Assembly: GCA_030604505.1 (NCBI GenBank)
Contig: JAUVVT010000076.1
Location: 1-7,378 of the forward strand
Direction of reading: 5' to 3'
Length of the DNA: 7,378 nucleotides
Source of the DNA: a bacterium
GTDB lineage: Bacteria > SM23-31 > JAUVVT01
In this document: one piece after another, positions 1 to 5,546 of the stretch
Layout: every line of letters begins with the position of its first letter
Numbering within the stretch: position 1 is the first letter of the stretch
Position numbers and translations under genes: made by a program
The notes under the pieces: generated by a model
Databases searched by the model: none
Told to the model about the DNA's origin: nothing
What the model saw: the letters and a program-made list of their open reading frames with translations, nothing else

Positions 1-1
1 G

Positions 2-448
2 AAATATGTAAAACTTTTCCCGGAGGCAGATGATATTTTAGATAAAAAGTTTAAAATTGGAAGGGCTCTTGTTGATTTGGGAGATTATACCGCTGCCGTT
101 GAAAATCTAAAACCGATTCTCAATGAAGTAAGTCTTGAAAGTGAAATTTTAGTACAAATGACAATTGCCGAGGCTTATGAAGATATGGGTAATGATGAAA
201 AAGCTATTTCAGAATGGCTGAAAGTCTTATATTACGGGCGTTCTAATATTCCAAAATTAAACATCACCATCAGGTTTAGACTTGGATCTATTTGTGAAAG
301 AATAGGAATGTATGACAAATCGCTTGAATTTTTCGAGGAAATTGTTAGGATAGAGGGGGCAACATCGGACTTTGGAAGACCTGCTGTAGAAGGAATAAAC
401 AGGATTAAGGAAAGAATCAAATCTATTGAAGGATACAAAAATAATTGA
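2..448 (+). CDS. TPR-repeat protein, C-terminal fragment (5' end outside window)
   Basis: The reading frame is open from the first bases of the window to a TGA at 446-448, giving at least 148 residues. A TTG at 77 could be read as a start, but the 25 codons before it (KYVKLFPEADDILDKKFKIG and onward) continue the same helical pattern, so the gene most likely begins upstream. The fragment holds about three tetratricopeptide-like helix pairs. The first centres on 'GDYTAAVENLKPIL', the second on 'AEAYEDMGNDEKAISEWLKV', and the third on 'GSICERIGMYDKSLEFFEEI', each with the small/Gly-Tyr and Ala-hydrophobic spacing typical of TPRs. A charged helix rich in Lys, Arg and Glu ends the protein. TPRs mediate protein-protein contacts, so the repeat alone does not tell the function. 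No membrane segment or enzyme motif is visible. The stop overlaps the start of nadC, which suggests co-translation, though a shared pathway is not implied. Confidence 0.8.
   Translation, partial: KYVKLFPEADDILDKKFKIGRALVDLGDYTAAVENLKPILNEVSLESEILVQMTIAEAYEDMGNDEKAISEWLKVLYYGRSNIPKLNITIRFRLGSICERIGMYDKSLEFFEEIVRIEGATSDFGRPAVEGINRIKERIKSIEGYKNN
428..433 (+). promoter_or_regulatory. Ribosome binding site of nadC (GAAGGA)
   Basis: GAAGGA lies inside the last codons of the TPR gene, 11 bases before the TTG at 445. It supports TTG as the nadC start, since no ATG or GTG in that frame sits near the N-terminal end of the conserved domain. The spacing is slightly long. Confidence 0.5.
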
Positions 449-1302
449 AAAAGTTTGATAAAACCGATTGGACAGCGATAGACAAAATAATAGAAGAAGC
501 TTTAAAGGAGGATATAGGTTCAGGGGATATTACAACGGAAGCAATTTTTGACGATAATAAATCTTCATCTGCCGTAATTAATGCCAAAGATGATGGAATA
601 CTTGCCGGAATTGAAGTAGCTGAGCGTGTTTTTAAAAAAGTCGATTCTGATATTAGTTTTAAAATTATAGTTGAAGACGGAGAAAATATTTCCAACGGAC
701 AAAAAGTGGCGGAAATTAACGGCGGTACCTGCTCTATTTTAATGGCTGAAAGGACTGCCTTAAATTTTCTTGGCAGGATGTCCGGGATTGCGACCTTGAC
801 CAACGGGTTTGTTAAAAAGATAAAAGATACTAATGCAAAAATACTCGATACGCGGAAAACAATCCCAAATTTAAGAATCCTCGAAAAATATGCTGTTTCC
901 GTCGGCGGCGGCTGTAATCACAGGTTCGGACTTTATGATATGTTCCTTATTAAAGATAATCATATAAAGGCAGCAGGCGGGCTCGACAAAGCCGTGAGAA
1001 AAGCTGTTAAATACAGAAAAGATAGGGGTATCAACCAGAAAATAGAAGTAGAAACCGGGAATATCGAACAGGTAAAGACAGCTCTGTCAGAGGGCGTTGA
1101 CAGAATTATGCTTGACAATATGAATATTAAAGAAATGCAAGAAGCTGTGGAAATAGCAGAGGGAAAAGTGGAAATCGAAGTATCTGGCAATATTAATATC
1201 GAAAACATTTGTAATATCGCTTCAATTGGGGTTGATTATATCTCTATCGGAGCATTGACTCACTCTGTAAAAAATTTCGATTTTTCTTTGTTAATTATTT
1301 AA
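445..1302 (+). CDS. nadC: Quinolinate phosphoribosyltransferase (nicotinate-nucleotide pyrophosphorylase, carboxylating)
   Basis: This cytosolic enzyme converts quinolinate and PRPP to nicotinate mononucleotide, CO2 and pyrophosphate, the step where de novo NAD synthesis enters the common pathway. The length of 285 residues is normal for NadC. The N-terminal domain begins with 'EDIGSGDITTEAIF' (22-35), and 'AERTALNFLGRMSGIAT' (101-117) follows. The barrel domain carries the phosphate- and substrate-binding residues R137-K138 ('DTRKT'), H159-R160 in 'GGGCNHRFGLYD', K170 in 'LIKDNH', E201 in 'EVE', D224 in 'MLDN', and the C-terminal 'SGN' (247-249) and 'GVDYISIGALTHS' (262-274). All are the expected family landmarks. 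Two positions after TRKT differ from the usual 'TRKTTPGLR': Ile139-140 region reads 'TIPN'. The start is TTG, overlapping the upstream TGA as TTGA, which points to translational coupling. nadA and nadB, which make quinolinate, are not in the window. The ABC exporter follows after 22 bases. Confidence 0.96.
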   Translation: MKKFDKTDWTAIDKIIEEALKEDIGSGDITTEAIFDDNKSSSAVINAKDDGILAGIEVAERVFKKVDSDISFKIIVEDGENISNGQKVAEINGGTCSILMAERTALNFLGRMSGIATLTNGFVKKIKDTNAKILDTRKTIPNLRILEKYAVSVGGGCNHRFGLYDMFLIKDNHIKAAGGLDKAVRKAVKYRKDRGINQKIEVETGNIEQVKTALSEGVDRIMLDNMNIKEMQEAVEIAEGKVEIEVSGNINIENICNIASIGVDYISIGALTHSVKNFDFSLLII

Positions 1303-1310
1303 TAAAATTT

Positions 1311-1315
1311 GAGGG
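1311..1315 (+). promoter_or_regulatory. Ribosome binding site of the ABC exporter (GAGGG), supporting an ATT start
   Basis: GAGGG sits just after the nadC stop and 9 bases before the ATT at 1325. It is the only good purine-rich site in the short gap. An in-frame TGA at 1310-1312 closes the exporter frame upstream, so initiation must lie downstream of this point. The site therefore favours 1325 over the CTG at 1337 (spacing 21) or the TTG at 1439. Confidence 0.6.
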
Positions 1316-1324
1316 CATACTAAG

Positions 1325-3067
1325 ATTAAAGAGTTACTGAGTTTAAAAAAATATCTTTTAAAATACAAAAAACAGTTATTAATCGGATTTGTTTTTATAA
1401 TACTGACAAATTTATTTACGGTTGCTGCTCCAAGGGTATTGGGATATGCAATAGACAGTCTTAAGCAGAATGCAGATTTTTCTTTTCTTGCAGTATATGC
1501 TGGAGCAATATTTTTAATTGCCGTAATTCAGGGTATATTCCGTTTTTATATGCGTCGAACAATCATAGGCGTTTCCCGCTGGATAGAATTTGACCTGCGC
1601 AACGATTTTTTTGCCCACCTTGAAAGATTCTCTGCAAATTTTTTCCTTAACAATAAAACCGGCGATTTAATGAGCCGTGCAACCAATGACCTAAATGCTG
1701 TAAGAATGGTTCTGGGTCCGGGAATAATGTATTCTATTACAACTGTTACAATGTTTATTTTTGCCCTTGCACTTATGTTATCAATAAATGTGCGGCTGAC
1801 AATATATGCAATGCTACCTTTTCCGCTTCTGGCATTTTTCATAAGCAGATTTGGGATTATGATTTATAAGAGATTTGAAAAAATTCAGGAACAGTTTTCA
1901 AATATGAGCGCATATCTTCAGGAGAATCTCGCCGGTATTAGAGTGGTCAAAGCGTATGTCAGAGAAGATAATGAAATAGAGGAATTCCGAAAACAAAATA
2001 AAAGATACTTTGAAAAGAGCAAATCTTTAATCAGGGTCAGGTCGTTCTTTTTGCCGGTAATAGAATTAATGGGGGGATTGGGCATACTTGTTGTTTTATG
2101 GTATGGAGGATACCAGGTTATTTTAGGGGAAATTTCAATCGGAGATTTTGTCGCACTTAACGCTTATCTTTTATTGCTTTTGTGGCCCGTGATTGCACTC
2201 GGATGGGTTGTAAGTCTCTTTCAGAGAGGGTCTGCGTCTATGGGGAGAATGAATAAAATATTTGATTTAGAGCCCGATATTAAAGACGATGAAAATGTAT
2301 TGAAAATAGAAAATATTGAAGGCGAAATAGAATTTAGGGATTTGACATTTTCATACAATAATACTAATGAACCAGTATTAAAAAATGTAAAATTGAAAAT
2401 AACAAAGGGAATGACCCTTGCTGTCGTGGGACCAACCGGTTCCGGGAAAACTACTCTTGTTAATCTAATTCCAAGAATTTTTGACGCTCCCGAAGATACT
2501 ATTTTTATAGATGGAATATCCATTAAAAAAATTCCTTTAAAAACTCTGAGAGAAAATATAGGGTATGTTCCGCAGGATACATTTCTGTTTTCTGATACAA
2601 TAAAAGAAAACGTTGTATTTGGAGTAACGGATTATAGCAATGACGATATTATTAAATCTGCCGAAATTTCTCAGGTTTTGAAAGATATAGAAGATTTTCC
2701 CGAAAAATTTGAGACAATGCTCGGAGAAAGAGGTATAAATCTCTCTGGAGGACAGAAACAGCGTCTTTCAATTGCAAGGGCAATAATCAAAGAGCCAAGA
2801 ATCCTTATAATTGATGATGCTCTTTCAAGTGTTGATACTTATACAGAAGAAGAAATTCTTAAAAGATTAAAAAAGTTTATGGCGGAGAGGACAAGTATAA
2901 TTGTATCTCATAGAATATCTACAGTAAAGGATGCCGATTGGATAATTGTCCTTGACAACGGAATGATAGTTGAACAGGGAACACATAAAACATTGGTCGA
3001 TAAAGATGGAATGTATGCCAACCTTTACAAAAAACAACTCTTGGTAGAAGAACTCGAACAGGATTGA
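1325..3067 (+). CDS. ABC exporter half-transporter, MsbA/MdlA-like, with degenerate Walker B glutamate (putative ATT start)
   Basis: This is an inner-membrane exporter subunit with a fused membrane domain and ATPase; the substrate (lipid, peptide or drug) cannot be told from sequence. Read from the ATT at 1325 it has 580 residues, the usual family length. Six membrane helices lie near 18-40, 54-76, 135-154, 158-176, 248-268 and 275-299, with the coupling-helix motif 'LQENLAGIRVVKAYVRE' (198-214). The ATPase domain has Walker A GPTGSGKT (369-376), Q-loop Q417, signature LSGGQ (473-477), Walker B ILIID (493-497), D-loop SSVD (501-504) and H-loop His529. The catalytic position after Walker B is Asp498 instead of Glu, as in the degenerate subunits of heterodimeric exporters such as MdlA or YheI/BmrC. 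No ATG, GTG or TTG exists in frame between the upstream stop (1310-1312) and TTG 1439. Starting at 1439 would delete the first membrane helix, so ATT 1325 (giving MKELLSLKKYLLKYKK) is preferred. It is probably cotranscribed with nadC. Confidence 0.9.
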   Translation: MKELLSLKKYLLKYKKQLLIGFVFIILTNLFTVAAPRVLGYAIDSLKQNADFSFLAVYAGAIFLIAVIQGIFRFYMRRTIIGVSRWIEFDLRNDFFAHLERFSANFFLNNKTGDLMSRATNDLNAVRMVLGPGIMYSITTVTMFIFALALMLSINVRLTIYAMLPFPLLAFFISRFGIMIYKRFEKIQEQFSNMSAYLQENLAGIRVVKAYVREDNEIEEFRKQNKRYFEKSKSLIRVRSFFLPVIELMGGLGILVVLWYGGYQVILGEISIGDFVALNAYLLLLLWPVIALGWVVSLFQRGSASMGRMNKIFDLEPDIKDDENVLKIENIEGEIEFRDLTFSYNNTNEPVLKNVKLKITKGMTLAVVGPTGSGKTTLVNLIPRIFDAPEDTIFIDGISIKKIPLKTLRENIGYVPQDTFLFSDTIKENVVFGVTDYSNDDIIKSAEISQVLKDIEDFPEKFETMLGERGINLSGGQKQRLSIARAIIKEPRILIIDDALSSVDTYTEEEILKRLKKFMAERTSIIVSHRISTVKDADWIIVLDNGMIVEQGTHKTLVDKDGMYANLYKKQLLVEELEQD

Positions 3068-3122
3068 ATTATAAAAAAAACTTGATTATTTCCATATTTT
3101 TTATTAACTTAACACATTTAAT

Positions 3123-3128
3123 TATAAT
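3123..3128 (+). promoter_or_regulatory. Possible -10 box (TATAAT) upstream of the aminotransferase gene
   Basis: The 117-base gap between the exporter and the aminotransferase contains a perfect TATAAT, 57 bases before the ATG. The -35 position at 17-base spacing reads TTTATT (3100-3105), a poor match; a better TTAACA at 3109-3114 is too close (8 bases). The gap is very AT-rich, so a chance match is quite possible. The gap size and the change of function do suggest that a new transcription unit starts here. Confidence 0.35.
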
Positions 3129-3175
3129 GACTTATTTTCCCAATAAAATTAGATAGGTAAAAGTTATTTAAACTT

Positions 3176-3179
3176 GAGG
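3176..3179 (+). promoter_or_regulatory. Ribosome binding site of the aminotransferase gene (GAGG)
   Basis: GAGG lies 5 bases before the ATG at 3185 and fixes that start. A small A/T stem (AAGTT 3161-3165 with AACTT 3171-3175, 5-base loop) lies directly against it, but is too weak to call a regulatory hairpin. Confidence 0.6.
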
Positions 3180-3184
3180 TTAAA

Positions 3185-4351
3185 ATGAAATTTGCAGAGT
3201 GTATGAACAGACTCGGTGAAGAAACCGCTTTTAAGGTGCTTGCCAGAGCAAAAGCCCTTGAAAAAGAAGGGCGGAAGATACTTCATTTTGAAATCGGAGA
3301 AACGGGTTTTGACACTCCGAAGCATATTTGTGAAGCCGCAAAACAGGCAATTGATGAAGGATACACGCATTATGAACCATCTGCCGGTATAATGCCTTTT
3401 AGAGAAGCAATTGCTGAAGATGTAAACAAATCGAGAGAAAATGTTAATGTAACTCCGGATAATGTAGTTGTTACTCCCGGGGCGAAGCCGATAATGTTCT
3501 TTGGGATTATTGCCTGTTGTGAGAGCGGCGATGAAGTCATATATCCAAATCCGGGATTTCCCATATATGAATCTGTTATAAGCTTTGTTGGGGCAAAAGC
3601 TGTTCCGATTCCCTTGCGAGAAGAGAACGAATTTCGTATGGATATTGATGAACTGAAAAAGCTTATTACATCTAAAACAAGAATGATAATAATAAATTCA
3701 CCTCAAAATCCGACAGGAGGTGTTCTTATAGAGGCAGATTTAAAAGGACTTGCCGAAGTTGCTGTTAACAACGATATAACAGTTATGTCTGATGAGGTTT
3801 ATAAAGAGATTCTATTTGAAGGAGAACATAAGAGTATAATGTCGTTTGATGGTATGCCTGAAAGAACGATACTTATAGATGGTTTTTCCAAGAAATTTTC
3901 AATGACCGGGTGGCGGCTTGGATACGGCGTTGTCCCGGTAGACCTTGCACGGCATATTGCAAAACTTATGGTAAACAGCAATTCATGTACCGCAAGTTTT
4001 ATCCAGAGAGCAGGAGTTGCTGCATTAAAAGGACCTCTGGACGACCTTTATGATATGGTCGGACAGTTAAAAGCAAGAAGAGATGCGATTGTAGATGGTT
4101 TAAATAGTATTGATGGAATATCCTGCCTTCGTCCAAAAGGAGCATTCTATGTATTCCCGAACATAAAAGAGCTTGGGATTACAAGTGATGAATTAGAAAC
4201 CTTTCTGCTTGAAAAAGCCGGAATAGCTGCTCTTGCAGGAACATCATTCGGTATATATGGAGAAGGATATTTGAGATTTGCCTGCTGCAATTCGATTGAA
4301 AATATTGATAAGGCAGTCCAGATAATAAAAAATGTACTAAAAGAAAACTAA
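3185..4351 (+). CDS. Class I pyridoxal-phosphate aminotransferase, aspartate aminotransferase (AspB) type
   Basis: This is a cytosolic fold-type I transaminase that moves an amino group between an amino acid and a 2-oxo acid, typically 2-oxoglutarate. It has 388 residues, the normal size. The cofactor pocket is complete: N175 in 'NSPQNPTGG' (171-179), D203 and Y206 in 'SDEVY', and the Schiff-base lysine K236 in 'GFSKKFSMTGWRLGYG' (233-248). R364 in 'GYLRFACC' should bind the substrate alpha-carboxylate. 'TPGAKP' (97-102) places K101 where, by my recollection of the alignment, Thermus thermophilus aspartate aminotransferase has Lys109, which reads the distal carboxylate; that would favour an acidic substrate. 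The conserved 'GEPDFDTP' loop is 'GETGFDTP' (38-45), an unusual substitution. The neighbours give no pathway hint, so the substrate (aspartate, aromatic, alanine or another) stays open. A GAGG ribosome site 5 bases before the ATG supports the start. It probably starts its own transcript. Confidence 0.92.
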   Translation: MKFAECMNRLGEETAFKVLARAKALEKEGRKILHFEIGETGFDTPKHICEAAKQAIDEGYTHYEPSAGIMPFREAIAEDVNKSRENVNVTPDNVVVTPGAKPIMFFGIIACCESGDEVIYPNPGFPIYESVISFVGAKAVPIPLREENEFRMDIDELKKLITSKTRMIIINSPQNPTGGVLIEADLKGLAEVAVNNDITVMSDEVYKEILFEGEHKSIMSFDGMPERTILIDGFSKKFSMTGWRLGYGVVPVDLARHIAKLMVNSNSCTASFIQRAGVAALKGPLDDLYDMVGQLKARRDAIVDGLNSIDGISCLRPKGAFYVFPNIKELGITSDELETFLLEKAGIAALAGTSFGIYGEGYLRFACCNSIENIDKAVQIIKNVLKEN

Positions 4352-4354
4352 ACA

Positions 4355-4380
4355 CTTACTTTCTTTGTAAAGAAAGCAAG
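4355..4380 (+). repeat. Inverted repeat / hairpin between the aminotransferase and gcvT
   Basis: CTTTCTTT (4359-4366) and AAAGAAAG (4369-4376) are perfect inverted arms of 8 bases around GT. After one mismatch (A4358/C4377) the pairing extends by CTT (4355-4357) with AAG (4378-4380). The hairpin fills most of the 47-base gap. There is no following T-run, so it is a poor intrinsic terminator. The arms look like the CTTTCTTT/AAAGAAAG dispersed intergenic palindromes known from several bacterial genomes, but copy number cannot be judged from one window. Confidence 0.6.
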
Positions 4381-4398
4381 CAGAGAAACTTTACTATA

Positions 4399-5469
4399 AT
4401 GAAAAAAACCGCACTTTATGAAGTTCACAAAAAATTGGGTGCAAGACTGATTGAGTTTGCAGGATATATGATGCCGGTCAGTTATAAGGGTATAATTGCA
4501 GAACATTTAAAAGTTCGCAGTTCGGTCGGAGTCTTTGATGTTTCGCATATGGGAGAAATTGAATTTAAAGGGGAAAACGCTCTTGAGATGGTTCAAAAGG
4601 TTACTATTAACGATGCCTCACGATTAAATGAATATAAGGTTCAGTATTCTGCAATGTGTTATGATGATGGGGGTATTGTCGATGATATTCTTGTATATAG
4701 ATTCCCCGATAAATATTTAATGGTGGTGAATGCATCTAACAGAGAAAAAGATTTTAACTGGATAATTGAAAATAAAATAGACGATGTTGAAATTAAAGAT
4801 GTTAGTGATTTTATATCATTATTAGCTGTTCAGGGTCCTGATTCAATAAAAACTCTTCAGAAGTTAACTGAAATAAATCTCGACCGGATAAAATATTATC
4901 ATTTTACCGAAGCTGTTCTTGCAGACAGAAATGTTGTCCTCTCGAGGACGGGATATACAGGAGAGATAGGGTTTGAAATTTTTATACCGGTTGAAGATTC
5001 GGAATATATCTGGGATAAAGTTTTTGAAACAGGCGGGAAATTTGATATCGAGCCAATCGGACTTGGAGCAAGGGATTCATTAAGACTCGAAAAAAAATAT
5101 TGTCTTTATGGGAATGATATTACCAGATATACAAATCCGCTCGAGGCAGGATTAGGTTGGATAACAAAACTGGAAAAAGGAGATTTCATTGGTAGAGAAG
5201 CATTATTAAAAATAAAAGAAAAAGGTATAAATAAAAAACTAATCGGTTACATTGCTGAAGGGAAAGCTTTTCCCAGAAAGGGATATGAAATTGTAAAGAA
5301 TGGTGAAATTATCGGAGAAACAACAAGCGGCGTATTTTCCCCATCTCTTCAAAAAGGTATAGGAGTGGGATATGTCAAAAAAGAGTATTCTGAGATTGGA
5401 ACTACATTTGATGTAGTTATAAGAAAAGAAAACATCAAAGCAGAAATTGTCAAAACACCATTCTTGTAA
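4399..5469 (+). CDS. gcvT: Glycine cleavage system T-protein (aminomethyltransferase)
   Basis: This cytosolic protein takes the aminomethyl group from lipoylated H-protein and tetrahydrofolate, releasing ammonia and forming 5,10-methylenetetrahydrofolate. It is the step that yields one-carbon units from glycine. The length of 356 residues is standard. Family landmarks run in order: 'EFAGYMMPVSYKGIIAEH' (19-36), 'SVGVFDVSHMGE' (42-53), 'GGIVDDILVYR' (91-101) with the conserved acidic pair D95-D96 that holds the catalytic Asp, 'RTGYTGEIGFEIF' (183-195), 'GLGARDSLRLEKKYCLYGND' (221-240), 'NPLEAGLGW' (246-254), and the C-terminal barrel motif 'TTSGVFSPSLQKGIGVGYV' (308-326). These fit true GcvT rather than the YgfZ or dimethylglycine dehydrogenase-like paralogues. 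The ATG at 4399 matches the usual N-terminus, but the ribosome site is weak (AGAGA, 12 bases upstream). gcvH and gcvP are not beside it, so the complex is encoded at separate loci. Confidence 0.96.
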   Translation: MKKTALYEVHKKLGARLIEFAGYMMPVSYKGIIAEHLKVRSSVGVFDVSHMGEIEFKGENALEMVQKVTINDASRLNEYKVQYSAMCYDDGGIVDDILVYRFPDKYLMVVNASNREKDFNWIIENKIDDVEIKDVSDFISLLAVQGPDSIKTLQKLTEINLDRIKYYHFTEAVLADRNVVLSRTGYTGEIGFEIFIPVEDSEYIWDKVFETGGKFDIEPIGLGARDSLRLEKKYCLYGNDITRYTNPLEAGLGWITKLEKGDFIGREALLKIKEKGINKKLIGYIAEGKAFPRKGYEIVKNGEIIGETTSGVFSPSLQKGIGVGYVKKEYSEIGTTFDVVIRKENIKAEIVKTPFL

Positions 5470-5517
5470 TTTGCGATTTATGAAATAAGAATTTTCATCT
5501 TTATCAAATCGTAAATT
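5468..5517 (+). repeat. Long imperfect hairpin between gcvT and ftsK, possible terminator or dispersed repeat
   Basis: AATTTGCGATTT (5468-5479) pairs with AAATCGTAAATT (5506-5517) over 12 positions with one G-U pair. Immediately inside, ATGAAA (5480-5485) pairs with TTTCAT (5493-5498), leaving a 7-base loop and a one-sided bulge at 5499-5505. The outer stem begins on the gcvT stop codon. TTTAAATT follows, a weak U-tract, so it may end the gcvT transcript. The AATCGTAAATT-like sequence also resembles short AT-rich intergenic repeats, so a repeat origin is an alternative. Confidence 0.55.
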
Positions 5518-5546
5518 TTAAATTGAAAGATTCTGGGTTAATACAA

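Noticed and set aside
77..79. TTG as the true start of the TPR gene
   Set aside because: The frame is open to the window edge and the preceding codons continue the helical repeat pattern, so the gene is taken as 5'-partial.
423..803. Minus-strand open frame opposite nadC
   Set aside because: It is antisense to conserved nadC codons and has no domain signal of its own.
1439..1441. TTG as the start of the ABC exporter
   Set aside because: It would remove the cytoplasmic N-terminus and the first membrane helix, which are plainly encoded upstream in the same frame, and it lies deep inside conserved sequence.
3071..3104. ATAAAAAA / TTTTTTAT inverted arms as a terminator after the exporter
   Set aside because: The 8-pair stem is purely A-T with an 18-base loop. 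Such pairings are common by chance in this AT-rich gap and would be unstable.
4395..4400. TATAAT just before gcvT as a -10 box
   Set aside because: It overlaps the ATG start codon itself, so it could not drive a transcript containing that start, and no -35 match was seen.
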